Of a stretch of 64,000 nt of DNA, positions 50,640 to 63,544 are shown piece by piece. Each line of letters opens with the position of its first letter. Position 1 is the first letter of the stretch. Location: the NCBI RefSeq assembly GCF_021130785.1, contig NC_060212.1, positions 148,329,501-148,393,500 on the forward strand. The letters run 5' to 3'. This DNA comes from Homalodisca vitripennis (taxonomy: Eukaryota; Arthropoda; Insecta; Hemiptera; Cicadellidae). The notes under the pieces are model-generated. The model worked only from the letters and a program-made list of their open reading frames with translations. It ran no database searches and was not told the DNA's origin. The position numbers and the translations under genes were made by a program.

Positions 50640-50855
50640 TTATTTAAAGATAGCTAGAAACGTCGGACTGGGAAGTAGGACACAAGTCATGACAAACCTT
50701 CCATTACCGAGCCAAGCCGGACTCGATTCCTGGGATTGTTTATAGTGACAACTCTATTACAGGGAGGCCATCTTGACTTACGGTTCATAATTCACGGTTC
50801 GTTGTCTACAATCTAGTCCGTATTTCATTCTATACTTCCTTGTGACAGCTATGGA
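50640..50855 (+). repeat. Block E, left member of an inverted pair
   Basis: It matches the minus strand of 58485-58690. Shared parts include CCAAGCCGGACTCGATTCC, GGGATTGTTTATAGTGACAA and GGCCATCTTGACTTA. It is GC-richer than the flanks, and no partner was found in copies 1 or 2. No shared coding frame was seen. Confidence 0.65.
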
Positions 50856-52249
50856 ACAAATAATTATTTTCTTTTAAGTTTTCAATACCTTGGAGAACTA
50901 AACAATCCTCGTTTTAGACGAATTTAAACATTTGATTAATTAAGTTACTGTAAATTAATTCTCATTGTTAATTATAAATGTTAGAACTACTATTAACTTA
51001 CAATTACATGTGAAACTGTACGTGTATTAACAATAGTATTCTAAACATATACTTATTTTTTATTCACAACTTTAATTTATGTATAAATAACTGTAAACTG
51101 TAAAATCATTTTAAAATTAACCAAATTTTAAACTCTACTTTTTTGAACAGAAAGAATCATCCATATTCTCTATGATAGAACATATTACTCTTCTTAGAAA
51201 CATATTCTATGATGGATTATAAAGTTAAGGTATTTCTAACCTTTTTTATCACCACTTTAATCATTAATTTTTGTTTCTAAAGCACAGGATATACGTTTGA
51301 GACCCTCAATAACTGAATTTTAATAGACTTTAAATAATCATAATTGTTTTATTTCTATCTCATAAAGTAAGAGCAATGAAGCCCCCTCTCATTATTTGAA
51401 TTTTTGAGGAGAAGCAGTGCGGCTATTGGAATGTCTAATTTATACTTCCCGCAATACTTTGTTAATATTTAGCATTATTGTTAGTAAACTTTGATATTAG
51501 CTATCAATATTTTGATTTCATAATTTGTAATGTGGTGAGATAGATCTAGAATATCTACTTTATTAAATTCTGAAGTATTTGTTTATAAATATACGCTGAA
51601 TGAATAGCATAATCATGATTGTTTGTTTAATTATATTACTTGGTACTACGTGTGAAAATGTTCAATGAAAAATCAATAAAAAGCAATATCTTGTTACAAC
51701 ACATTGCTTCGTAATTAAAGGCCTTATTGAGTGATATTACAAATCCTAATTGCAATGTCTTTACGGTTGAAAATAAAGGATACGTAAAAATAAAAAATTA
51801 CACACTCATCCAGCTTCACGTTCAGCTACACATTAAAACTCAAGTAATAAGCCCAATATTTATCAAATTCGAGAGGAAAATATAGTTAATTAGTTATCAA
51901 ACATGGTTAATACATGTTCAGTAATTGTTAGTTTATACTTAGTACTTAAGGCGTATGAGAGTATTGTCTTACAAACATAATAGAGTTTGAGTAAATATAT
52001 AGTTAACGATTCTGAACACACGCCTTTCAGTGGATTTATAACTTTGAACTAACTTTCCTCATTTCAAGATTAAAACGCCAAAACAGACATGATAAAAATC
52101 ATATAATATAGATAAAAGAAGGTGACAGCACACAAAACCACACGATCAATAAACAGGCTTCGCTAGAGTTTCTTACAAAATTGCAACTTCATATATAATT
52201 ATGTTATATATGTCTGTCGAAATGCCCGCACGTTGGTATATATATACCA
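50856..52249. other. No recognised feature
   Basis: AT-rich sequence without supportable content. Confidence 0.4.
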
Positions 52250-52273
52250 CAGAGCGCTTACTTTTTACGATTT
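52250..52273 (+). repeat. Fragment of SINE 3' region
   Basis: AGAGCGCTTACTTTTTACGA resembles the sequence after the tRNA part of the SINE just downstream (GAGCAAGTACTTTTTGCGA). This suggests a broken dimer or two nested insertions. Confidence 0.35.
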
Positions 52274-52287
52274 AAATATTTTGTATT

Positions 52288-52380
52288 TGGTAGCACATTC
52301 ACACGGCAAGGGAGAGATCCGGGTTCGAGTCCCGGCGGAGCAAGTACTTTTTGCGATTCAATGTTTATTGAAATTAAATT
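52288..52380 (+). mobile_element. tRNA-derived SINE, 5'-truncated
   Basis: The sequence runs from TTGGTAGCACATTCAC through GGGAGAGATCC to a perfect T arm CCGGG-TTCGAGT-CCCGG (52319-52335), which contains a pol III box B (GGTTCGAGTCC). The tail reads AAGTACTTTTTGCGATTCAA. The first part of the tRNA, with most of box A, is missing. The copy at 57805 shares the tail, so this is a SINE rather than a tRNA gene. A TA repeat follows at 52410. Confidence 0.7.
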
Positions 52381-52406
52381 AGGCAATTGCCATTTATACA
52401 AATTTA

Positions 52407-52409
<3 letters not shown>

Positions 52410-52451
<42 letters not shown>
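52410..52451. repeat. TA microsatellite beside SINE
   Basis: About 21 TA units, 30 bp after the SINE tail. Confidence 0.9.
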
Positions 52452-52453
<2 letters not shown>

Positions 52454-52604
52454 TCGTATTTACAAATTCCTTTGCACATGCTACAATTAGACTAGTAAAT
52501 ATTTTATTCAAAACTAATTTAGTGTTGAACTCTTTATTTATTCCCGCTTATAATCAGCCCTACGTTAAATTACGTAAAGTAAACAGCATTTTCAAGTAAT
52601 AATA

Positions 52605-52690
52605 TAAATTTGTGCACAGATTAAATCGTATGTTTTAAGCTACCATTTTACTAAATTCAGAGTTTTTTGGAATTATTACACTATGTGCTT
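52605..52690 (-). repeat. Block D, inverted copy
   Basis: Reverse complement of 24115-24215. It is the last block of the inverted copy recognised before the SINE at 52288. Confidence 0.5.
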
Positions 52691-53064
52691 GAATAAAACG
52701 TTAAGTAATATCCTCTAGTATTGAATTCGAACTTTATTAATGTGTTGTAATAATTGTTTAAACTTTAAGATCTTAATAGTTTTGGCTTCAAATGTTTCGA
52801 ATAAATATTATGATTTTGGCCAATATATCGTTCTTGCAAGAGTTGTTTAAAATTACTAATTCATTACCGTTCTGTTACATAATTGCACAACATATAGATG
52901 TATTCTTTCTACTACATTTCCTAGAAAATGGCACATAAAAGTATATTTTGTATAAGGTGGCATATAAAAACCTTCATTATACTTCACTCAATATAACTTT
53001 TACTACCAAATTTATAGCACCATAAGCAAAGTTTGGTACTTTGGCATTATTATGATGCCAATGT

Positions 53065-53590
53065 CTCTTTTCTTGACACATTTTGCCTCTACATCTCATT
53101 TACTTGGCTTCCATGACGATGCAAAAAAGATGGTAAACATTGCTTAATCGGATGGATATGCCCACATTACAGATAAGTCTGGAGAGCGGCCCTGCTACAT
53201 CTTGCTTTATCTACCTTTTTAATATTAAAACTGATATATTGATTGTTTAGACACAAAAAATAACACACTGGAAATGTCTCCTATGGTGATTGTATAAAAA
53301 TATTCTCTTTTCTATAGTTTTTTTTTAAGAAAATCGTAATGAAATTATATAAAATTATAGGAATTGGCTACTGATAAAAAGAATAATTACTACACAAGTA
53401 AAGAGACCATTCGTAACAAACAACGACTGTGGCACTAATTAATATTGATGAGAGTTTTCTTTACCCAGTACTTAAGGCAAAGGAAGTTTATCTTCTTATT
53501 AGCATCGTCGCGTGTTCTTTCATAATATTTCTCTAACTTATCATTTTCCCTTCTTCTTGGACTAGACCTGAATTATCTTTTGTACGGTTC
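53065..53590 (-). repeat. Block C, inverted copy
   Basis: Reverse complement of 23340-23715. The separation of its two parts (about 175 bp) exceeds that of the partner (about 45 bp), so sequence was gained or lost between them. Confidence 0.55.
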
Positions 53591-53599
53591 TAAATACTA

Positions 53600-56500
53600 A
53601 CTAGGAAAGCCGAATGGTTAATTAAATAGCTAATAATTAATTGCAAACTAAGGTAGGCCAGAATATTAATGTAATATGTATGAAATAGATTATTTGGGAA
53701 AATGATCAAATTATCAAGCGAAAGAAAACACTCGTATACGTAAAAAATCTACATTATTGTTGCGATATTTTCTGGACAACTTTTTACCAGACATTTCTAT
53801 GTTGGGTACGATATTTAGGGTTTGTTTAGCCAACATTCAAGGTATAGTTCCAAAGTGTACACAAATATTGTCTTGTGATTAAATAAAAAAAAAAAAATTC
53901 AAATCTATCGTTTTTTACTTTTACTAATTTTTTTATTTCTTTAGTAAAAACATGTCAAGACTTAAACTTGAAATAATTTGAAATAGCTAACTTGCACAAT
54001 AGGTTGTTATTAATACTTTAATGGCTATTCTATTTTATTGTACATCATAAACAATTGTTTCAATCTTTATACGCATAAAGAAATTTCGAGATATTTACAC
54101 TATTTATATTATCTTGAGGCTACTGATTATAATGCTATTTGATTTGTCCCATTCGTTTCCACAGAGTAACTATTAAAGTGTGGTAGAATATATTTAAAAA
54201 ATGTGTTTATATAATGCTATAGACCGATATGGTATGTTAAATGTAATCTAGGATTCCGTACATTACAATTTTTTTTATGCTATCATAAACATACGAATAA
54301 TACATTAAACCTGTATTTTAAATTTTTTACATTTTAGTCTTTACAATATATAGTAACATTGATACTACAACTTTTATTTAAATGTTTTTAAAATTGCTAG
54401 TGTTAAGCACAGGGTAAGAATATATCCATATGAGAAATTTTTAGTTTCAGCAAAAATAAACATCTGACGTACAATTAGCAAATATTAATATATATTAAAC
54501 AGTGGTTGGTTAAGAAATATAATGCAGACATCAAAGACAAAATAACTCACATTTGTAATAAATGTAAAGACTTGAAAATGAGGAAAGAAAGAAAAAACCT
54601 ATTATGGCATAAAATACTAAGACAGATAAATAATACGTAAGATAAATGACAGTGGCAATAAATATACACTTTTTACTCGTAATACATTTTAGTGACCAGG
54701 GAAACAAGGTACCTCAACTATGGCCACAGCTAAGAAGGCAATAAATTATAATGGCCTTATAATGGTCCTTTTTCTTATTATCTTTCTTTTTCTTCTTCAA
54801 TTTTATGTGAAATCTAGGGTTTATCCATATTTCCTAATTACTTAATATTAATAACAATACATTCTGTGACATTGGAAGAAAACTTGTATATCTTAAGCAC
54901 CTAGGTTTAATTTTTAAGTTGAAAACAATTCTGTTACAAATGCTGGACCTTTAGCTTCTTGTTCCATCAATAGGTTATTAACTGAATAAAATTTATTGGG
55001 TATACAATGTTAAATATTTTTTCTTTATTGTAAACTTAAATGAGTTTTAAATCTATAATAATTTTTATACAAAATTTTCAGTGAATTCATAATGATAAGA
55101 GTAGAACTAAATACTATGATAAAAACAGTACCATACAATTTCATACTCTACCATGTAACTGCATAAGTTTACGCAGGTCTTTACGTAGAGGACTCTCTTA
55201 CCAATAATTTATTAACCACTTTTATGTGTACTAGCTGATGTTTTAAAAATGATCTATATTTATTAGAAAACCATAATTAATTATAAATGAGTAGTCCTGA
55301 ATAGACCACTGTTGAAAGTACGTAAAATAGGCCTGCAGCTTGCGTTCTGCTCTAGCATAAACTCCGGACAATGTTCTTTATCTTGGATTATTTGGTATTG
55401 GATATAATGAATCAGCATCTCTGCCTTAATGCAATCTAAAATGGATTTTCTTTGTTACCAATCTATATTCATAGGGGATTTATACACCCATTCAATACCT
55501 GATTGAGTTTTTTATGAGGCGAAGCAAAGCAGTTAACGATGTTAGGGAATTTCAAAATAATCGCTCATTTCTTAATTTCTGATGATTTATTTGTAATTTT
55601 CTGTTTTAAAATAATAGCAATATGGTGAATTCACGAGATGTTTTATTATTATTTAATGCTAAGGTAAAAAAAAGTTATAAGACAATATTATTGGAAACAG
55701 TTGCTGATCTGAACTTTTTTTCCTTTTGTTAATAAAGAAACGAATTCAATGTGTGGGTATTTATACAAATACACGTCTATCTTAAAAGCTATGCATGGGC
55801 TTCTTTGTACAATTGTGCTGTAACTGTAACAACGCGATGCCTCTTTATCATAAATATCAGATTTAACGTGTATATCAGAATATCTAGGCATCCAGGTTCT
55901 AGGGCTTGGTCGTAATACACAAAGAATCTCATCGTTCTAAATGCAGTAGTTGATCTTAACATTTATGTTAATAATTTTTATCAAAAGAATTAGCATTTTA
56001 ACATTTTCGTAACTCAGCTGAAAGAAATATACCTCATGATGTATGACAAAATGTCTTTCAAGAATTTTACTACACTTGAGCACTTGTTCACGTAATTGTG
56101 AAAGATCTTCCATTATTGGAAATATAATTATCATATTTTTAAATCTTATATTAATTTTTGTGTTAAGTTGCCATTTTATGCGTAACGGACGTTTTTCAAA
56201 AAATTTTTAATTGAAGGTTCTTTTTCCCTACACGGTTCTATTTCTGATTGGATAAACCTTTTGTGTTGTGGTTTGTATAATTCTCCTGTAATAAATAATA
56301 CCTTCAAAGTAAGATATTAATCGACCATGCTTACATTTAGGATTAGTAGGATATGATCCATGGACCATCCCCAAAATGTAGTCTACATGATGATTGTTGC
56401 ATAAAAAAGCAGTTTAGATAGCTATTAAGAATAATCAGCAAAGTTGATAGTTTTTTCTGCAAATAAAAAAAATAATATGAGTAGGAGTGTGACTTATTAA

Positions 56501-57723
56501 TACACCGTTTTATAGAAATATACTTTTTAAACGAATGTAAATCCTGGCTATAATTTATTTAAAATCTTACTAAACAAATGTTTGTCATACGACTTAGCAT
56601 ATTGACTGCACCTGTTAGAAAAACTTTACCGAGTTACCACATAATGTGTAGAACATTTAGTACAATAACATATTTAATGAGAATTTTAGTTTTGAACAAA
56701 GCAGTTTTAACTGCTTTTAGATTGACATGATCAAACTTTATTAGTTTTTTGGAGTTCAAGACGGCTTGCATTACATAGGAACAACAATAAAAGTTATAAA
56801 ACATTTTAGTAATTAGTTTATCGCAATATAGTATCAACTGTTATTATTAATAAAATGTAAGTGAAGTATACGAATATAAATATATTTGACTTAATGCATC
56901 AAATTATGGCTATAAATGCATATCTTTTAAATTATTAAAAATCACAAATCACCAGTATATTTACATATCACTGTCATCCAGTAGGAGTAAACTGAGTTGA
57001 CTTTAGCCTCTTATACATGCAAGACTACATTATCCAGTGATAGAATCTATTGATTTTCAGGTGGTATAAAATTTTCCTCTTTTTGAAAGCACTATTATAG
57101 GGATATTCATACACTATTATACGCGTATAAAGTAGTAAATTTAATAATACAGCATTGTTTTCCTAATCTGAGTTATGCTTAAAACTAAAGGATAATTGAT
57201 CAATTTTCAGTACTGGAGTTTCCTCAAAAACAGAAATTTCCGTTACAAATGATTACGGATTTCAGTCATCTATTAAGAAGAATAAAAACACACAATATAG
57301 TTAATCAGTAATTGCGATCAGAAAAAAATACTAAATAATGTTAAAATATTTATGTATTATGTAATAAATGGAAAATTTTACTATAATAGCAATTTTGATT
57401 ATTATTTCCTCTATAACACAATTAAAGACACAAATGCCTTATAACACCTATTCACTAATCTAAAATAAGGGGTCTAGGTCATCCCTGATCCAAAAGGTTA
57501 GGTTTGGAGTTCAAGTGTGGTAATATTAGTACAAAACGGAAATAAATAAGATTAAGTTGATAAATAAATCAGCATCGGTAACCATTGGGCCAAAATACAG
57601 TTACCACAAAAACAAAGATATTGCCTACGCTGCCTCGGATAGGTTTTTTCATTAAAAAAATAGCTTTAAATTGCCGCAGTTAAAATTTCATTTACCGAAT
57701 ACAAAATACGATATTTAATACTG
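53600..57723. other. No recognised feature
   Basis: AT-rich sequence lying between block C and the second SINE. The short minus-strand frames at 55688, 55937 and 56634 have no recognisable content. Confidence 0.4.
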
Positions 57724-57747
57724 AGACGTATATATATATATACGTCT
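57724..57747. repeat. Perfect 24-bp palindrome in TA-rich tract
   Basis: AGACG, fourteen bases of alternating TA, CGTCT. It opens a longer imperfect TA tract reaching about 57793, directly before the SINE. Confidence 0.85.
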
Positions 57748-57804
57748 ATATATAATATATATATATATATATATAATATATATATTATATATACAACCAA
57801 ATAC

Positions 57805-57910
57805 GCTCTGTGGTGTAATGGTAGCACATTCACCCGTCAAGTGAGAGATCCAGGTTTCGACTCCCGGTGGAGGAAGTACTTTTTTGTGATTCAATGTTTA
57901 TTGAAAATTA
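57805..57910 (+). mobile_element. tRNA-derived SINE
   Basis: The head is tRNA-like over its full length. GCTCTGT is followed by box A TGGTGTAATGG (57811-57821). A five-pair anticodon stem TTCAC/GTGAG surrounds loop CCGTCAA. Next comes a box-B-like GGTTTCGACTCC with one extra T. Loop position 33 is C rather than T, and GTC in the loop would be an Asp anticodon. The 3' acceptor strand does not pair well with the 5' strand. The shared tail AAGTACTTTTTTGTGATTCA with the copy at 52288 shows a SINE, probably inactive. Confidence 0.75.
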
Positions 57911-57919
57911 TATTTGAAT

Positions 57920-57924
<5 letters not shown>

Positions 57925-57959
<35 letters not shown>
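57925..57959. repeat. TA microsatellite beside SINE
   Basis: About 17 TA units directly after the SINE tail, as at 52410. Confidence 0.9.
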
Positions 57960-57963
<4 letters not shown>

Positions 57964-58484
57964 AACACATACAATAAGATTTCTTTATAGACAAAATACC
58001 TAAGTTCAGCCTCTTGTACCTTGAAACCAAATAAACGACTTTGTTACATAACTCAATATAACTCTGCAATAATAAATACTCATTCCTTCAACAAACAACT
58101 ATATGGTTTTAAAATTGTATTCAATTTCAGTAAGTTATGAATTGACATTATTATTCCTTCACCCTTGTATAAAATACTTAAGGTATTGCTGAAATTTTAG
58201 GATCTATTCTTTCAACACAAACTGCATAGGATGTGTTTTAATCAATTCGTATATATTTTAGTACTTGTAAACACTATTTAAATGTCTTATTTTCAAGGCT
58301 CATTGATTAAGATAAGACCAGTTCATCGATAAAAGATATTAAGAATTTGTTATGAAATATAAAATCTCGTACAAAGCCCATTTAGTTGTTAATTAGAGTA
58401 GAGTATGTAAGATAAATTCCTTTTCGATATAATAAATATTGCTTACATTATCTAGTGTAGTGGACATAAAAAGTATTTTGTATT

Positions 58485-58690
58485 TGACTGCTGTCAGAAG
58501 AAGGTATGGAATTAATAGTACGGACTAGAGTATAGACGAAGAACGTTGAATTGTGGACCATAAGTCAAGATGGCCTCTCTGTAATAGAGAGTTGTCACTA
58601 TAAACAATCCCAGGAATCGAGTCCGGCTTGGTTCGGTAATGGAAGGGTTGCCGTTACTTATGTCTTACTTCCCTGCCCAACGTTTCTTTC
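58485..58690 (-). repeat. Block E, right member of the inverted pair
   Basis: Reverse complement of 50640-50855, with the centre of the pair near 54670. A 71-codon frame from 58639 begins inside the block but continues into unrelated sequence. Confidence 0.65.
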
Positions 58691-59940
58691 TTGCTTTCTT
58701 TAACTCCAACTCCAACATTGTTTATTCACGATTTCTTATTCAAACCATTCGTTTTAATGGTGATTGGTTTATTAATTCCTTATTTATATTAAAGAAATAT
58801 CTTTCTGACCTGCATAATCCCATTGAGAAAAGATACAGTTCGGTTTTATTATAACTATGCCACATACAAAAAAAAATGATAAATGCGAAAAATTCTCTAC
58901 GAACGATGTAGATTCCTACGAATAAATATAAATGTAATCTCGTGCTTAGTTTTTATATAAATTTGCTACCAAAGTTTTAAGGTACACAATAATAAACAAT
59001 GGTCAATAGAAGTTTCTATGGTTATTAATTTTATAATACTTTTGATTTCATCTTAATCTGCTATTCAAAATGATTGGTTTTATAAAGAGAGAGAATTGTA
59101 TATATTTGTGTCAAAATAAGTCAGATTAGAATAAGGAACCAAATGCTATTCGTGTGAAAGTTTGGTAGATATCAACGTATATTTTGCTACATATAAATAT
59201 TGTTTTAAACCCTATTTGGACATGTGTGTAATGTTCTGAATAAGTTCTGAAATTTAATACGAAGTTTTCAATAATGTAGCAGTTTAGATGGTCTTTAAAA
59301 ACATACTAAATTTATTTTAAACTAACCAAGATAACAATATAACTATAAAAATCAGTACCCTTAGGTGTAGATTTTTTAATACTAAAAGATAAATATAAAG
59401 TAAAGTTTCTGATGTTCTTCAACTAGTATATTCATTCTTGTTCGTGCACAAGTTTTTTAGTATTATGGAAGAGTTAAATGATTTGCGTGCTTTGGAAGTT
59501 TTGAAGTGCTTTTAATAATCGTATTTATGGGTTTACATATGTCACTTCAATTAGTGTGTTGACTTAATATTTTTATTACTGCATAGAACTCTACCTACTA
59601 ATTTGTACCGAGTATTTTTGGAACCCAGTAGAAAGAAAGACTACAAGAATTACATTTTCGTATTAAACTCTGCCTTGGGTTGAGTTAGAGAAAGTCTTCC
59701 TATGTACCATTTTGAAAACCTTTTCTAACCTACTTGACAACTAACGGGTATTCCACGTAAATGTATGAAGCAAAACTTATATTGTGAAGCAATGAAAATC
59801 TGACATGACTACTGCAAGCAGACTTTGGTACTAACACATTATAGATGCCGTGAATTAAAATCTGGGCATTTTATTAAAAGTTTAACTAGAGGATAACTCA
59901 TTTAATGTTTTAAATTGATGTAGTCTGAGTTATACGAGGC
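58691..59940. other. No recognised feature
   Basis: AT-rich sequence. Nothing supportable was seen. Confidence 0.4.
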
Positions 59941-60390
59941 ATTCTGTAATGTGAACCGCGGCACTGTAGTCGTTATTATGCTGACGTGGAACTTATCGTC
60001 TATCTCATTCGCTTCGTTCCAGGGGTAACATGTGACTAATCGTTACCTCTGTTCCATACGGTTTACTGGAATCGCACGCAAGTCAAGTATTACCTGCTTA
60101 TTAGGAACTAAAAAAGAGGAAAAGTCTGTTACTGAAGAAGAAAAATAAATGAACGGAGCGCTGTCACAAGGTATGGCACTGCATCAACCATTAAAGGAAT
60201 GGACGGCTGTTTTCCATGGTTGCATATATATATTGGAAGGGAGGCTGTACATTCGCATGCAGTGGCTATGGACGCAGCCTTATTGTTTGACCTCGTAACT
60301 AACAAAACTAAATTTCCCCCAGCAGCCCTCTCCTCTGCAACCTCGGTCTGTGCGAAATTATTTATCTTTTTTATAACTAATAAAATCAAA
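59940..60390. other. GC-richer island with overlapping short frames, unknown
   Basis: This stands out by base composition. It contains open frames on both strands (86 codons minus, 71 codons plus) that overlap each other. Neither shows a recognised domain, signal peptide or splice-edge pattern. It may be a conserved non-coding segment or an old insertion. Confidence 0.25.
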
Positions 60391-62814
60391 GTTCTTATAA
60401 GTAGCGTGCATTAAATCTAGATTAACAATAATTACAATCAAATCGTTATTTATAGTCATGCAGTATCTAATAATACACTCTTTGGTGTGTGACATACGCA
60501 TTAACCACTCATAAAAATCTTGTAAAATATAATCCCTCAAATAATTAATGATTTCCATTTTACAATGATCTTATTAATATAACTAGATTAAAAATTACGT
60601 ATGCCATATTCTGTAATGTATTTAGTAGTTTATATATTACTAAGACTTCTCTAAACGACAACGTGTTAGTTTATTTATGATCCACTGACGGCACGGCACT
60701 CCCTCCATCACGTCGACGCAACAGTTGGTAATATACTGGAAACTGCATGCTCAGGGAGTATCTCAGTATTAATGCACGTTATGTGATTTACAGAGAAGGC
60801 AGAAAAAAACTAGTATACGTTCAATGTCCAGTTTTGCTTCAATAAAAGCATATTTGATAATGTGTATGAAATGTGAAAACACTAAGATCAGATATTAGAG
60901 ACGAAATTTTGAGATAGTTTTTTTTGAGATAGAAATAGTTTTAGAGTCAGCCTAAAAGGGCATTTTGTCCAAATATGGAAACCTTAATTGTGAACAATTT
61001 TGTTACGGTGTTACAAAGGTAGATTTCATAAGAAAATAAATAAAGGAAATCAATAACTGCAATAAGTGCGAAAGATAATAACTATATTCGTAGTTTTTAG
61101 GTCAGATAAGAAATTCAAAGTAAAAATCAGAACAATAATATGTTCAGAAGATACTTAATGCTTGTTATTGTTAATTATCTTATATATCTTGGACTGTCAT
61201 ATATAATTAGATACATATACTATTTATTTATCTAATCTGTACTATTGTTTATTATTATAAATTAATAATACGACGTTTAACTATATTTTTTGAGGGTATA
61301 TCTTTTAGAGAAACAAATATGGTGTTTTCATGGTAGGAGAATTTATACATCAGTTAACAGTAGTTCATTATTTTCGTTTTAAAGATTTATAAGTAAATTA
61401 AGGATGGTATTTGGTGGTTTGATGCTTAAATTATACGCTCAAAAGAATCCTCGCAAAATAAGTTTTTGAAATATAATATATTTCAATTTAAAACTAAAAC
61501 ATTTGTAGGACATGTGTTTTAAACGGCTGAAGCCATTTCTTTCACATTCAATAAATAGATTTCTCAATGATCACACTAGCAATATTTCGTTTGAATAAAG
61601 TATACGCACTGTATTTGTGAATATATTAAAACAATACAGTATTTAAACCAATTAATAAGTTAAATATATACTTAAACACACTAATAAGCAATAAATGAAA
61701 GCAGAATTTTATTCGTAAATTTTATTATGCAAAATATTTGTAAATTATTATTAACATACACATTATCATCTATCATAACTCTCAGATATTTCGTTGGTAC
61801 TTGGTAAAATAGGTAAGTTAATTAGTTATTGATTATTTCGTGCAGTTACTTTACACATACATATTACAGCCTATAGTATATTATACTTCATTAAGAAAAT
61901 AGCTACTTTGAGAACCCATAGAACCATAAGAAAGAGAAGATATCTTATCATAAAAAATCCTAAATTCCACGAGCAAATTAAATTAAGGAATGGAAATGTA
62001 TGAGGCTCCAGGTTGATTTTGAAACAATCAATCTTCCAGCGCTGTCAAATAAAAATGGTTTCAATGTACTGTGGATGATGCTTGTATGCAATAATAATTT
62101 TCTGATGTAAAAATTACCATGCCAAATAAATTACAATGGTTATATAAAACTATCAAGGCCTCGCGCAAAGTATTCCTTGATGAAATCTTAAAAAAATATT
62201 TTTGATTCCCATATTGTATACACAGAATTCCCACGTATTAACCAATATTCCCAAATATATCAATAGAATGTACAGTGCAGCTTTACTGGCGGACCATGTA
62301 GTAGTTACTGTTGTAAACTTTGCCTTGAGTTTTTCCAATATAATGATGGGCTACATTAAAAAATAATATTTGAGCTAAGAAAGTGTGAATTTCTCTGGTG
62401 TCTCTGGAATGTGCGCCGTACAATTAAATTACTTAACGAAAGTAGTGAGTTTAGTTTCGATGTGATGAATGTAGGGATTAATTAAAGTTTTAGTTTTGAA
62501 TTTTTAACCAATAATATTTCATTTTCATATAAAATTTTTGGCTAAAGGCAATGGGATAATAACATGACTAGAATAATTACGTGGCATAATACGCATACTT
62601 TTATACTGAATTTTTATCTCAACCTTTAAGTAACAAAACAGCCTTTCTTCTCATGAGTAGTAAGTAAAACTGCTAATAACCTATAATCAGAGCATAGTAA
62701 ATTTTTTAATATATATAACTACATCATATATGTTGGCTATTAATTATAAATAATTTAATACATACATCAAAAGTTACTGATACATATGATATATTTGGAA
62801 GTTAAATAATGTAT
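60391..62814. other. No recognised feature
   Basis: AT-rich sequence within the span of the inverted third copy; no alignment with copy 1 could be followed here. A less AT-rich part lies at 60670-60790. Confidence 0.35.
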
Positions 62815-62955
62815 GGCTTATACAAATTAAATGAACGTCATGTTGTCACCCGCAGAACTGAGTAGAATGCTGAGTCTCCTTGATTAAACGGCAGAGGAAC
62901 TTATAACTGTGTCTGAGTCTTGTAGAAACTTTGGTTCATACTTGTTTGTATGCCG
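62815..62955 (-). promoter_or_regulatory. Conserved non-coding block B (copy 3, inverted)
   Basis: Reverse complement of blocks at 18235 and 41105. Key shared parts are TTCTACTCAGTTCTGCGGGT and GACAACATGACG, read on the minus strand. In-frame stops break the reading seen in the other copies. Confidence 0.35.
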
Positions 62956-63544
62956 ACATTATTTAATTTTTCACTCATATATTCAATAAATTATTGCAAT
63001 ACATGATATATACATATTTTTAAAAGTATCTTTTACACTCACACTAACATTGAAAATGCCTAATAAATCGATGTAAAGGGGATTTTAACTGAAAGATGTG
63101 GTACACAGACCGGATTAATAGAAGAATGGACTTTGCTCTAAATTTTTGTCCCTAAAATATAAATAGAGTTTCCTTCCCTTGAATCCTGTGTACCACGTTT
63201 CCAGTTTCTAGGAAAGTTTATGTCTCTTTCTACCAAAAGGAATCCATGTAACAAACTCTTCAATCAGTTACAAAAATCTTTCTATTAAAATTTACTACAA
63301 ATAATACGGGAAGATACAAAAAGTTATAAGCAAAAAGATTTCCTTACACTTTGAAAATCCACATTTATACTACGTAACTTTTAAAATTTCAATCATAGGA
63401 ATTATCTACTGGACTCTTTGTGTTGTATTTTGTATCGTAACCAATCTGTATCGAAATGAAAACTAAATTAAAGAAAATAAAAGTGATTTAAAAATTATAA
63501 ATCCAAGCAATATAAAATATAATAAATAAAAAATCCGGATGACT
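62956..63544. other. No recognised feature between blocks B and A of copy 3
   Basis: AT-rich sequence separating the two conserved blocks of the inverted copy by about 590 bp. The same blocks are about 850 bp apart in copy 1 and, with two transposons between them, 3.5 kb apart in copy 2. Confidence 0.4.

Noticed and set aside
52258..52479. Minus-strand frame containing APPGLEPGSLPCRVN-type sequence
   Set aside because: This is the antisense of the tRNA-derived SINE plus a TA repeat translated as Tyr-Ile; such translations are a familiar artefact.
57805..57876. Functional tRNA-Asp gene
   Set aside because: The acceptor stem pairs poorly, position 33 is not T, box B has an inserted T, and the tail is shared with another copy, so it is a SINE.
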